In this document: one piece after another, positions 18,714 through 29,716 of the stretch
Layout: each line of letters begins with the position of its first letter
How positions within the stretch are numbered: position 1 is the first letter of the stretch
NCBI GenBank assembly: GCA_951394405.1
Contig: OX596339.1
Span: 1,054,001 to 1,118,000 of the forward strand
DNA: 64,000 bases
Reading direction: 5' to 3'
Origin: Coprinellus micaceus
Taxonomy: Eukaryota > Basidiomycota > Agaricomycetes > Agaricales > Psathyrellaceae
Position numbers and translations under genes: made by a program
Notes under the pieces: generated by a model
What the model was told of the DNA's origin: nothing
The model's database searches: none
The model's input: the letters and a program-made list of their open reading frames with translations, nothing else

Positions 18714-20387
18714 ATGTCTGCGGCCATCCTCCCAGGAATCTATCCCTTGAATGAGGAACGAGAATTCCTCCCTTTGAAACCCGCAGTCACACACCCCGAC
18801 AGCATTCCCGTCGAAATTCTCTGCAAGATCTTCGAATCCTGCGTCGACCAGGTATCGGATGAGGATCACGAAGCGGAGAGGGTTTCGTGGATTAGGATAA
18901 CCCACGTCTGCCGGTACTGGAGAGAGGTTGCCTTGGATCATGCCTGCCTCTGGTCGAACATCTCGTTCATCCACCCCGGGCTCGCGAAGGCCATGCTTAC
19001 GCGGTCAAAGAGCACCCCACTCGTCATTCGGTTTAGAACCAGCGAGGAAGCGCCCCGACCAACTCTCGGCTTGGCCCTATCTCAAGCGCGCCGTTTGCGG
19101 ATCATTGAGCTTATGCCTGGACCTGACACCCAAAGTGACCTTAACTTCGCTTGGGTCCTCCGCAAGATCGGGACAACAGCGCCAATACTCGAGGAACTCA
19201 CAATGTGGAACTATTTTCGAGTCGTCGACCGACGCTCTTTCCCAAAGGCCTTGCTTGCTGGCTTCGTCCCCGCTCTCAGAAGAATGGAACTTCGGGAGAT
19301 GGACATTCCGTGGAGTGACACTACTGTTTGTTGGCCGACCCGCCTTACACACCTCAAACTATCGTTCTGCCGATCTGGCTCGCTAGCAGGCATTTTCAGG
19401 GCGATGTCAGAAATGACCGCCCTGGAGGTGATCCACCTTCATCGGTGTCTGCCAGAGTTGAGCCAACCAACCACTTGGCCAACCTCTATCAAGTTGCCAC
19501 GACTATCGACCGTCACCCTTGTCGACCCCCCCAGTACTGTTGGGGCGTTCTTCAGCGGCTTGAAACTTCCCCGGATTGCTTTGATCTCTCTATCATTCAC
19601 CGAGACGCTCCAATCTGAAGTGATCTCATGCCTCACCAAGGTCAAGGAATCCATGACTTTTGTCAGAGTCGGTACCGAACGGGGTACGCCAACCATCACA
19701 TCGCTTGAGATGGGACATATACGGCGGCGTCGAGAGTTTCTTAGAGATATTGAATGGTGTAATACAACTGAGATGGCTTTTGAGCCGACGTCCCACGACG
19801 ACGAGGTCGATATCGCCACCCTTTCGCCACCATACACTCCCCCACGCATTCAACTATCATTTGCATCCCAGGATGTCCCTCTCCACCGACTCCTTACTTT
19901 GATCGACGACGCATTTTCCCTGACCAGGCTGGTCACCTTGCACTTAATAGCCGCTGACAAGCGACTCGACTCTAGTCAATCTGAGCAGTTGTTCAGCGCA
20001 TTCTCTCGTTGCCCCGTGCTCCAAGAAATCCGCTTCACAGAAACACCAGTCACACACTTCCTCGCCATCCTTGGTGGCTCTAAGGTCGACAGCCCCATTA
20101 TTCCCGGGCAAGTAACCCTCTTCCCTGTGCTGGCTCGCCTTTCCTTTTGCCGCCTCGACTGGAAAACGGCAGGCTGGTCAATGGGGCTGCTCTCTCGGGG
20201 CCTCGCCAAAGCGTTGAACGCGCGACCCCTTAATCATCGCCTACAGCAACTGAAGTTCACACAGTGCGCAGTTACATCCCCTCTGGATATTAAAAGCCTC
20301 AGGTCTTCCCTCCCTGGGGTCGCCGTTGAGTGGGACGACGGAATTGAAAACAATATTTCTCAGCCTTTGCCGTCCGCTGCCGCATAG
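18714..20387 (+). CDS. F-box/leucine-rich protein, divergent subfamily I member
   Basis: Single exon, 557 residues. The F-box is at residues about 29-80 (DSIPVEILCKIF, ITHVCRYWREVALDHACLW). Unlike the neighbours it has no charged helix before the F-box and no acidic tail. Leucine-rich segments follow (LEELTMWNYF, LTHLKLSFC, LEVIHLHRCLPEL). The ending SLPGVAVEWDDGI matches the closing motif of the family. It is the third plus-strand F-box gene in a row, spaced 300-410 bp apart, consistent with tandem duplication followed by divergence. Function inferred only from the family. Confidence 0.84.
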   Translation: MSAAILPGIYPLNEEREFLPLKPAVTHPDSIPVEILCKIFESCVDQVSDEDHEAERVSWIRITHVCRYWREVALDHACLWSNISFIHPGLAKAMLTRSKSTPLVIRFRTSEEAPRPTLGLALSQARRLRIIELMPGPDTQSDLNFAWVLRKIGTTAPILEELTMWNYFRVVDRRSFPKALLAGFVPALRRMELREMDIPWSDTTVCWPTRLTHLKLSFCRSGSLAGIFRAMSEMTALEVIHLHRCLPELSQPTTWPTSIKLPRLSTVTLVDPPSTVGAFFSGLKLPRIALISLSFTETLQSEVISCLTKVKESMTFVRVGTERGTPTITSLEMGHIRRRREFLRDIEWCNTTEMAFEPTSHDDEVDIATLSPPYTPPRIQLSFASQDVPLHRLLTLIDDAFSLTRLVTLHLIAADKRLDSSQSEQLFSAFSRCPVLQEIRFTETPVTHFLAILGGSKVDSPIIPGQVTLFPVLARLSFCRLDWKTAGWSMGLLSRGLAKALNARPLNHRLQQLKFTQCAVTSPLDIKSLRSSLPGVAVEWDDGIENNISQPLPSAAA

Positions 20388-20541
20388 AACCGAATGGGAG
20401 GCCGATAGGTTGGGGTTGAAGGGGAAATGAGGGTGAAGACGGTGGAGCTGCGCTGACTAAGAGGGTAGGTAGAGAAGTGGCCAAGATCGGGAGAGCGAGG
20501 CCTGGACATACAACGCCGCCTCAAACTCATGATCAAGTGGC

Positions 20542-20549
20542 AAGCGCCC
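20542..20549. promoter_or_regulatory. GGGCGCTT motif (AAGCGCCC)
   Basis: Exact octamer 195 bp upstream of the preferred start codon at 20744. Confidence 0.4.
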
Positions 20550-20743
20550 ATAAAGCGGCCACCATCAGCCGGCGCTAATGGCGCCGCGTGTGGGCCCGGG
20601 GCCCGGGAAGAGCTCATCAGCTCGTTCGCCGAGCTGACTCATGGCGGAATGTCGAAGAGTGCTCCTTATCAGTTACGTTGGGGTCAAGGCCGGAGGCGAG
20701 TACACTGAGCGGTCGATCCCTCAGGCCTGAGGTTCGGGACGCT

Positions 20744-22693
20744 ATGCTGCACCTGCCGCTTCTGCTCCTCTCCTTCTCACTCTTCCAAACTAGTCGATCA
20801 TCTCCAACCCAAGATTCACCCCAGACACCTTTCTCTTCCAACACTCGACCTTCGTCGTCCCCTTGGGACCCCCCTTCTCCCAACTCGACGGACCATCTCC
20901 TCTTCTCTTCCGTCTCCTCTCTCTTGCATACATGGCACAATACGCGATACCGTAATGGGCACACAATTGTCCCCGGAACGATTCCAAAAGGCACTCTGCT
21001 GCACCACGGCACATCCAAGAAGGAACTACCCACCACACCTGAATGGACTGCCCTCGATCCGGAGTTCTCGTACATGTTCTGCCATACCGCGAAGAAAACG
21101 GAGGCTCAGGGCGAAGGGAGAGACAACGAGGGGAGATCGGCAGACGGCGGAGGATGTTGGCACCTTACCCTCCGCACGATTCGCTCGCTCAACATCCTCT
21201 ACTTCGACGGCAGCGCAGCGGCGAAGACATATGGACCACTTGACTCACAAGATCTCATCGCCTTCGGCGACGACTTCATGTACGATGGCACCGATCGCGA
21301 CTCGCCCTCACGCACCTTCGGTGAGTCCGAGCGACTGGGGAGATTGTGTGAGTGGGGAAAGAAGTACGCATTGGACGCCTTTGTCAGGATGCAGAGTTCG
21401 TTCGAGGTTATGGTGTGTGACTTCACAGCTGGGGTGGAGGAGGTATCGTTCTTGAACCTTGTTTCTGAATTGGAGGGGGCTGAACACTCGGGTAAAGAGG
21501 AAAGAGAAGGAGCGAATGGACCGGACGAACCCGACCAACCTACTCTCCTGAAGGTCTATGGGACGATTGACGCGGGCCTGCGGCACGGCAGCTCCTCACC
21601 CTACTCGTCCCCAGAAACGCGTGTGCACCTGGACCTCACGCGGCTGGTTTCTTTCTACGACACCAGTCTCTTCCCCAGTCTCGTTGACGGAAGGGCAAAA
21701 GCAGCCTCGAAGCCTACAGCTCCAGAGGATAGCAAAAATGCGAGTAGAAATGGATTCCAGCAAAGCCTCCTGGACACCCAGCACATCCGTGGTGCATGGC
21801 GCGTTGGGCCGCTCGGCGGAATGTCGAGAGTAGACCGTGACCGCCTTATGGAACGATTGGACGAGGTCCTCAGAGTCGATCGGCCTCCAGAAGCGGAGGT
21901 TAATAGAGGCGACTGGGCATCCCTCTACCGCCTGGTCAAAGACCGATACGCCGAGCGACTGGAAATCCTCTATCACATCCTCTCCTCCTCGTCCACTGAC
22001 AACCTTGAATCGCAACGCAAATCCCTATTCAGCGCGCACATCTACGTAGATAGCCTCCTCACGCCTTACATCCTCTACGGTCTCACACCCTCCAGACCCT
22101 CCTCCCTGCTCGACGGCCCTCATGTTCATGCCTGGGCAACGCCCGTCTTCGAGCATTGTTCCAATCACTTCGTCCCACCGTCCCTTCCCGCCATGGCGTC
22201 TTCCGAGCAACTAATGGTCTCTGGGTTACGTGGGACGACCCGTGAAATATGCCGTGTCCTCGTACATCTATGGGCTCTAGGTGCCGAGTCCGACATCAGC
22301 GCCAAAGGTATCTCAGCCCTCGGTTCATCGCAAATAAAGAGTCTGCACGAAACGTACATCGAGGAACTCACTGGCCTGGTCTCTTGGCTTGATTGGAGCA
22401 CGCCATGGATTCGATGCCCCGCAACGCCGTCCCTCCCCTCCTCGTTCACATCATCGGACGGATGCAGCTTCGAAGAAACATGTTACCTCCCCACTTGGCC
22501 CTTCTTCCACAACCTCGATCCAGTAATTCCAGGTCTACCCATGAGAAAATGGCCTTCTAAGCCGCCCGCTCGCAACGCCAGCACCCTTGCTCTCGATCCC
22601 TCAGACCGAGACGACGACGAAATCGACACGTCGGAATGGCTGTTCCCACAACCGCGATGTATCCGGCGAATTTTCCCCTTGCATCTTCCCTAG
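20744..22693 (+). CDS. Secreted protein of unknown function, paralogue of the 34169 gene
   Basis: Single exon, 649 residues from ATG 20744, chosen because it places a hydrophobic signal peptide (MLHLPLLLLSFSLFQ) at the N-terminus; the frame is open 52 codons further upstream without features. It shares with the 34169 product the blocks NTRYRNGHTI, PGTIPKGTLLHHGT, CWHLTLRTIRS, ILYFDG, LDSQDLI, ETRVHLDLTRLVSFYDT, LFPSL and CSFEETCYLPTW, plus a Cys pair near the C-terminus (PRCIRRIFPL). Conserved cysteines and the signal peptide point to an extracellular or lumenal enzyme or binding protein. I do not recognise the family, and no catalytic motif stands out. Confidence 0.8.
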   Translation: MLHLPLLLLSFSLFQTSRSSPTQDSPQTPFSSNTRPSSSPWDPPSPNSTDHLLFSSVSSLLHTWHNTRYRNGHTIVPGTIPKGTLLHHGTSKKELPTTPEWTALDPEFSYMFCHTAKKTEAQGEGRDNEGRSADGGGCWHLTLRTIRSLNILYFDGSAAAKTYGPLDSQDLIAFGDDFMYDGTDRDSPSRTFGESERLGRLCEWGKKYALDAFVRMQSSFEVMVCDFTAGVEEVSFLNLVSELEGAEHSGKEEREGANGPDEPDQPTLLKVYGTIDAGLRHGSSSPYSSPETRVHLDLTRLVSFYDTSLFPSLVDGRAKAASKPTAPEDSKNASRNGFQQSLLDTQHIRGAWRVGPLGGMSRVDRDRLMERLDEVLRVDRPPEAEVNRGDWASLYRLVKDRYAERLEILYHILSSSSTDNLESQRKSLFSAHIYVDSLLTPYILYGLTPSRPSSLLDGPHVHAWATPVFEHCSNHFVPPSLPAMASSEQLMVSGLRGTTREICRVLVHLWALGAESDISAKGISALGSSQIKSLHETYIEELTGLVSWLDWSTPWIRCPATPSLPSSFTSSDGCSFEETCYLPTWPFFHNLDPVIPGLPMRKWPSKPPARNASTLALDPSDRDDDEIDTSEWLFPQPRCIRRIFPLHLP

Positions 22694-23327
22694 CATTCGA
22701 TACAAACAAATTGGATGGATATACCCAGAAAACCTAGTATCATTGTATGGTGTGGAAAGTGAAATGCGTGTAGCTACTATGTCTGTCTGTAATGCTAATG
22801 ATAGAAGAATGAAAAACAATGCAAATGATGAGCGCAAGGGGAGATGTGAGGGAGGATGTGCGGGAGGAGCAAGATAGATGGATAGTAGGTACACGCGAGA
22901 TGTTGACCGTTCAGGTCAGAGGCGGGCGGGCAAGTCTGAGCACTTCACGTTTTACGGTGAAGTGAAGGGGGCGTAGGGGAGCAAGGGAGGGAGGTATCGC
23001 AGAGGTTTGAGTCCGTCGTAAAGATCGTAAATAAAAGCACAAACAAGGGGTAGGAAGGAGACAGCACAAAGATAACGGAAAGAAGGATATACACGAGAAA
23101 CGGATCCAAATCCGGGGTCGTAACAAGTCGTAAAACGAGTCTTCAACTGTGCCCTGAGTGCGCACAAACATGGGAGGAGGCGAAGGCAAGTAGGGCAACC
23201 CGACCGGGATAGAGGACTTTTGGGCACCAGTGCCATGACGCCAGCGAGAGGGAAGGGCTCAACCAGGAGCGGCAAGAAAATCAGCAAACATGGCGCAGTG
23301 GCCGAGGAAACGCACAGCGTATCACTC
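22694..23327. other. intergenic between convergent genes
   Basis: 3' flanks of the 20744 gene and of the minus-strand membrane protein. Purine-rich on the plus strand. No gene seen. Confidence 0.5.
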
Positions 23328-26300
23328 TCATGACATCCACACAGGGCCCAGCCTTCCGCCCGCATTCACTTCATTCAACAGCCCCAGGTCTCCCTCCTCC
23401 GCACTCTCAATGGGCGTCACGGCATTGCTCAGGCCAAGCCCAGCCGTCGCTGCACCAGCACTGCTCCAGGTAACCGCGCTTACCGTTCTTGTCCTCGGTC
23501 CCTGCACCGTCGTTCCCGAGTTCACCGTCCGGATTGTGCTCGCGCCTGGGCTGAAATGTGCACTTTCCGCGGGACCATCGACGGTCGGGAGGTCTCCATC
23601 CTTGAAAACGGCTTCTCCACTGTAGCGACTGGGCGCATTGGCGACTTGAGACAATGTAGATCGAGGAGGCGTGGTGAACCGGCTCTGCCCGAAAGGCGAG
23701 AGGGGCGGCATGCCAGAGGCAGAGGGGCTTCCACCAGCACGCGAATCATACCTCCTGCCTCGGCCATCGGAAATGATGCTTCCGCTCCTGACAAGCTCAC
23801 GGGCGATCGCGCTGGAGGCAGAGGCTTCTGACCGGTGGCTGGAGCTTGTGGAACTGAGAGATCCTGAGTGGACGGACGAGTGGAGGGACCCAGGGCGTCC
23901 GTGGCCGTATGGTGAAGACCTGATCGAGATAGATGCTGGCGCAGAGCCTGTCGAGCGGACAGAGGGAGGGTCGACATGCGAGCGCATGGAGTGGAGGGAG
24001 CCTTGCTCGGAGGGAATCTGGGCGGGGTGGTGGTACAAGGGCTGCAAATTGTTGGGTCAGCGTTCAACTAGAAATGCCAGAGGGTTCCACGTACCAGACC
24101 AAAGGTCGTCCTTCTCCCGAGTTCGCTTACACCACCGCCACCCGGCCCACTGTTTATCGACCTCCACGTGTCCCTCGCCTCAGGTGGTTCCTCCTCCAAA
24201 ATATCAACCGTAGGCGCGTCGTTATTAATTTCCTCATGAGCAGCTACGACGTGATGCATCTGCCACAAGGGACTGGACATACTGCCGCTTGTCGCCGCGC
24301 TCAAACTCCCGTCCGGGGTCCACGTCATTCCACCAGAAACCTCCTTCGCATGGGCCATGAAATCAAGCCCGGGCGGGAATGGGTTCCTCGACAGTCCAAT
24401 GCTGCTCATGGTCGCAGAATCCCTATCCGAGCTCGTAGTATTGGACTGGAACTGCGTCGACGACGACTGGAAGCGGCTGAGAGCGCTGGGTGCCGGCATT
24501 TCAAGGATGTCATCCAGGTCAGCAGTGGAAGGAACAGGCTGAGGTATGTCCATTCGGGGTACGGCGCCGCTATTGTCGATGAAAGGGTCGTCGTCCTGAT
24601 ATGGAGGGGGCGCAGGACCAGCGATTGCTCCAGCCAGCCAAGCGTGCTCTGGGAGGGCCAATTCCGCACTGAAGTCAAAGGGAGTGGCGACCCTCGGTGC
24701 TGCCGGAGTTCCTGGCATTGAGCTCCTTGCGTCGTGGTAGACTGTTTGTCCAGACCCACTCGTGCCGCTCCTCGCGCTCACACCCGAGAGTGGTCGTTGC
24801 CCTAAAAGATCGAGCCCTGGAATAGTAGGCCGAGTGACACGTCCAAACGAATCGATATCCGGACCTGGCGTTGAACGTTGAACCATAGCCGCCCGTCCAG
24901 ACTCGACATCCTCATCCGTCATAGGAACAGGCGAGAATGTCGGAGAGTACCGCCTCGAACGTCGCTGAGGTTCAGGGGTCAGGTGAGGGGAGTACCGCCC
25001 GCCCAATGATTCGCCAGAGTTGAACCAACTGAGTCGCCCAATGTTCGCCAGGTTGGTGAGGCCGATGGCACCCAGGAATCCACTTCGAGTAGCGGCAGGT
25101 GTTCCGTCGTCATGGAATGGAGATGCAGGGAGGTCACTGATGTTCACTCTTCGTGCAGTGAGCAAGGCGGCATCTTCTGCATCTGCGATGGATGGGTTGG
25201 ACTGGGCCGAGAACCGATTTTGCTGGGCAGGAGGAGGAAGTTGGGGGTGGGGAATGTCAGGACGCGAGAAGGCATTATCCGGGTCGATAAGTCGAGGAGG
25301 AGCGAGTTCAGGATCTCTGCTGATTGCATAAGCGCCGGTGTAGTCAGGCTCCTGTTCTTCTTGAGGCAGAACGGATTCGCGGTTGATTTCGCGCATCTCA
25401 TCATCTGACAGGGCGTATCCACCACCGGTGAAAGGGTGGTCTTCTTCAGCCGTGGGGGGTAGGATTCCAAGGGTGGGGCGGTCCAACAGGACACCATAGC
25501 CAGACGTATTCGTCGATGAAGAACCGGAGGACGACATGCTTGCGGTGTTTGGCACGGGGACCCGGGTGACGCTGGGACGGCGGGTACCCATCGAGTCGCT
25601 AGGGACTTCCATCATGCCGGGAGATCCACGGCTAGGGCTTCCAGGTGCACCACCGTGTCTTCGCAAGAACGAATCTCCCTCCTCGCCACTATGCCTTGGG
25701 GAACCTTCTCCGGGTGTTCTGCCCCCGTCTTCGCCAACGATGAAGTAATCCTCTTCGAGAGGGGTTATGGTGGAGAATTCACCGGATCGGCGCCTGTTAC
25801 GGCGGCCTTTGCACCATAGCCAGAATGCGAGTAGGAAAACGAAGAGGAAGATGAGACCAAGAATGGATGCAACAATTACGCCAACTAATTGGCCCCGGGA
25901 CAGGGATCCAACAGAGGAAGGCTCAGTGGCCGAAGGGCCGTTCGATGTTGACGTGGGAGATGGTGATGTCGACGGGAAGGTATCGGTGGGAACGGGCGAG
26001 GTGGTGGAGGACGCTGAGGTCGGGACGCCTGAGGTTGAGGAAGTGGAGGCGGCGGAAGTGGTGGAGGAGGTGGAGGTGGAGGAGGAGGATGTGCTAGAAG
26101 TCGAGGTCGAGGAAGACGAAGATGTTGTGGGTGGCACAGTTGAAGTCGTATCAGAAGTGGTCGTAACAGTGGTAGTAGGTATCGCAGAGGTGGTTGTAGG
26201 GGTAGGTAGTGAGGTCGTGGGCGTTGGGGTCGTCGTGATGAATCCGGTAACAATCGTTGGGGGATAGGTCGAGCCACCGTATGTGTACAAGGAGTTCAGC

Positions 26301-26488
26301 GGAATCTGCAGTGGCTGTTAGTTTGAACATCCACACGAAGGGTGTGGAAGGAAACTGACGCTGGGTCCGATGTAGGTGAGAGGCAGATACACAACGGTGG
26401 TTGAGGTGATGACTTCTCCTGCTGGGTTGGTACTGACGACCGCGCTTGGGCTCAGCCATGGCGGGTACTCCTGCGTAGGAGCGGCCAT
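23328..26488 (-). CDS. Mucin-like single-pass membrane protein
   Basis: Three exons: 26488-26360, 26305-24095, 24041-23328; 1017 residues. Both introns (54 and 53 nt) have canonical ends and are phase 0. There is no cleavable signal; an extracellular region of about 180 residues becomes almost pure Thr/Ser/Pro (expected to be O-glycosylated). One transmembrane segment follows at about 183-208 (LVGVIVASILGLIFLFVF) with a KGRRNRRR stop-transfer. About 800 residues of Ser/Pro-rich, probably disordered cytoplasmic tail come after. This layout is that of fungal wall-stress sensors and similar plasma-membrane proteins, but no WSC or other ectodomain is present. Function unknown. Confidence 0.75.
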
Positions 26489-27754
26489 AGTTCTACAATG
26501 GATGGGGTGCTAAAATGGTTGCTGTAAAAATAAGAAGGTCGTTAGTAGAGAGTGTGGGGATCTTCCTATCTGAAATCCAGTTAGATATACCGGCAATCTT
26601 CTCTAAATTGCGGCGACATACGAAGGTCAAGGTTTCTGGGTAATTTGTTGCGGGGGAGGGGGACGGGAATAATTCGGGGAGGGAGGGAAGGGGGATGGAG
26701 GAGTGGCGAGGCACGCGCCTTCCGCGAACCAAGTCGAACCAACGAATCACGTGTCACTTGAATGGAGATATCCTTTTCCGGAAGGCGTCCTCATCGTCCC
26801 CGTTCTCGCTGTCGCCGATGGCGTCGGCGAGCGGAAGAGACGTAAGAAACGTCGTGGGGGCTTTAATTCATGTCGCATTTTTGCCTGATATATAAGAAAC
26901 CAGGATCGCCATGGGTCGAGGCAAGGGAAGGACTCACATCTCAAATGCCTCCGATCCAATGCCGAACGAAAACATCATGTCAAGAAACCACGCGAAGTGG
27001 GCAGCCAGCGAGCTGCGTTTCATTGGTAAACGCTCTTTCTAGGCCATTGAAAGTGGTAGAGGCTTTGCTTGAGGAGACTTCAAAGCACATTCGTGAGGCT
27101 CCGATCACCCGCCGGTTGATAACGCGATGCGATCTAATCAACCGTACGTTGGACTTATCCCGATGAGAAGTCACTCTATATGCCAAGGTGGAAGATATGC
27201 GTACACAGGGATTTAGAAACTGGTCGTAGTCGGATTATCTTGGCTTGTATGGGGCTATATGCATACCTAGAGCGGTTTTGAGCTAGGCGATTCTCATTAA
27301 AAGCGAGAGTTGGATGGATAATGGAACCGCCACCCAATCCTCGCCAACGGTATGGTGCATCGAGCGCATGAAGTACAGGAAATGTGGGAGATAGTGGGGG
27401 GAGTGAAGAAAGAGGCGGGTTAGAGATCGCTGCCTTATGTACCGTCGCGAGGAATCCAAACTCAGCCCGATCACTGCGTCGGTGTCCCCCTCACAACCAC
27501 AGAAGCTGGACCCTCCGGAACCCATGATCAGAAGTAGATATTAGCCTCGAGACTACCATGGGTACGTGTATACGTGTAGGCTACCCGTAATCGCGATTAT
27601 ATGGGCGCTTAAGTGTGGACAGGGGCCAAGAACCAATATATCTCCATCCGAACTGCCCGAATACTTCCGTGTCGGACCTAGAGGCCCCCAATGCCCGGCA
27701 GTAGTCGTCACCGCGAGTACTATCTGCTTGTTGTCCAGCGCCTCCACCCATCCG
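26489..27754. other. divergent promoter region, membrane protein / F-box gene
   Basis: 1.27 kb between divergent genes. GGGCGCTTAA at 27603 lies 145 bp before the F-box start. Frames near 26870-27190 are short and without content; none called. Confidence 0.5.
27603..27612. promoter_or_regulatory. GGGCGCTT motif
   Basis: GGGCGCTTAA 145 bp upstream of the ATG at 27755. Equivalent sites lie before the next two tandem copies. Confidence 0.5.
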
Positions 27755-29516
27755 ATGGCAGCTTGCGCCCAAGTGTCAGGACCGTCGAGCCTAGCAACCT
27801 TCTCGGACCTCCCTAACGAGCTCATCACCAAGATCTTGTGTGGGGAGGACGAGGTGAGCTCGATCCGCCGTGCGCCAGCTGCAGAACACAAGTACTCATG
27901 AGCACGCATCTAGCCCAAGACAAGGAGGAGGTTACTTGAGCTGAGATGGGTATCTCGAAACATAAATGAAGTTGTCAGGAACCGCGCCGTGGAGTGCATC
28001 AGACTCCCAAAAGACGATAAGCAAGTTGAAGCTATGCTAACTTTGGGTCCCAACGTCTTCGAGACAGCAACGAGGAAGTTACACCTTGAAGTACAGCACT
28101 ACAATTCAGGCGACTCTAAGGAGTGGAAAGATCTCGCAGCTTTGATCGAAAGAATGAAAGGAATTCAGACGATACGGTAAATCTTGCTTCACTGAAGCCA
28201 GAACGGCTGATTGGATGGTGCTCTCAGGTTGGCTTTACGAGGCCCTCTAAACGAACGCGTGGCCAACGCCTTGAACAGCCTCCCCCAACTGGAAACCCTG
28301 GAGGTGGTCATTCAGGAAGAACCACCTGGCGATAGCCTCAGGCTCCCCTTACCCATCCTGGCCAATTTCAAATCGATTTCTCTGGAGCTCATTTACCTTC
28401 GGAACTCGGCACAAAGCGATGGGCCCGATGTCGACGACAGTACCATGGGAGCAATCTCCTACCTCATCAGTAACTCCCCGTCCCTGGAATGCCTATCCAT
28501 CGGGCCCCCCGAAATCCGCCCATTGAACTTCGAAAGCATGATGGCTGCTCCCCACTGGGTTCAGACGAAACCTTTACCTTTGCTCAGGGGTATCACAGCC
28601 CCGATCATAGCTCTCCCAACATCCCCTGACTCCGCGAACTCACTTATGCGCCTGTCCTCCTTGCAAATACCCAACAGCCTCCCCAATAACGCATCTCTTT
28701 GGGTCGCGATGCGTGCCGCCGGGATCAATCTTCAAACGATCAAAGTCGAGCGTCTCTCTGACCCGCTTTTCGACTACCTTTTGGGTTATCGTGGGCTCCG
28801 GGCTTTCCATTTTGGAGGGAATTCATCTGACTTTGAAGGGGTTACGGAATGGAGCTGGGACGAGTATCGTAGGCTGCGACAACGCCTGCTTACGTCGGGG
28901 CTCCTTGAACATCGTGCGACGCTGGCTGACCTGAGATTCTGTGTTTCGAGAGACCCCTCGGACGCCAGCAACTGGGCAGGCAGCGCCTTCTGTCCGTCCC
29001 CGAGTGTGGTCCGATGTTTGCATAGCTATCGCAAGCTGGAAAGACTGGACATTGTGGTGGATACGAAAGTGGGAGGCCTTCACCGGGTTCGCCTTCCTTT
29101 AACAACTGCGAGTTTGGCATCGCATTGACGGTTCGATGTAGAACATGATCTTGACGGCGATCCCTGCATTGTCTCCCAAGCTTCAGACCGTCTGCCTCAG
29201 GGTAATTGGTTTGGGTATCCCGAGGTATTCCAATGGCCAGGAATACCGTGATACTCTTCAATCGGTTCTCCAAGACGTTGAACAAATTCGCTTTATCATC
29301 CGGCCCGTCAACTGGAAGGCCCTCCGAGTAGTGATCAAGGCCTTCGATCCACACCACGTCCTTATCCCTGGCATTCCCTTTGGAGTCAGTAGTGTTGCGT
29401 ATAGGGTGGAAAAGGATACTCACCCTGACGGGACGTGTGGTTTGGTGATAGATCCGTTGGTCACAGAGCTTTTGAGTGAGAGCGCCCGCTTTAGTGACGG
29501 GGATACGATATTGTAG
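27755..29516 (+). CDS. F-box/leucine-rich protein, subfamily II (four exons)
   Basis: Exons 27755-27853, 27914-28176, 28228-29086, 29142-29516; 531 residues. Intron positions and phases (0, 2, 0) equal those of the paralogues, which guided the model. A short F-box core (FSDLPNELITKIL, residues about 16-28) is completed across intron 1 by RRRLLELRWVSRNINEVV. Leucine-rich stretches follow (LETLEVVIQ, LECLSIGPPEI), and the last exon carries NWKALRVVIKAFDPHH and a TELLSESARF ending. The third intron uses an unusual GTTCGC donor at 29087; the paralogue at 29717 has GTACGT there. First of three tandem copies. Inferred SCF substrate receptor. Confidence 0.8.
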
Positions 29517-29603
29517 CTTGCTGTTACCATTTTACTTGGCATTGATGCAGGTCCTATGGCCTTTCAGCTCGCTTAATCGCGTTGGTACGGGATGTGCGTG
29601 CGC

Positions 29604-29612
29604 GGGCGCTTA
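29604..29612. promoter_or_regulatory. GGGCGCTT motif
   Basis: GGGCGCTTA 105 bp upstream of the ATG at 29717. Confidence 0.5.
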
Positions 29613-29716
29613 GCCGAATAGGGGCTGAAGCCTGCCGGCAATTACCTCCGAACCCCAATGTCCGGGAGCAGTGGGCACTGGTGTTTTGTTCTTTGTTCAG
29701 CTCCTCCATCAACCCA

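Noticed and set aside
20588..20743. 52 extra codons before the signal peptide of the 20744 gene
   Set aside because: The frame begins with GTG, not ATG, and would bury the signal peptide. The paralogue starts directly with its signal peptide.
25900..26270. Plus-strand Val/Glu-rich frame opposite the membrane protein
   Set aside because: Mirror image of the Thr/Ser-rich codons of the minus-strand gene.
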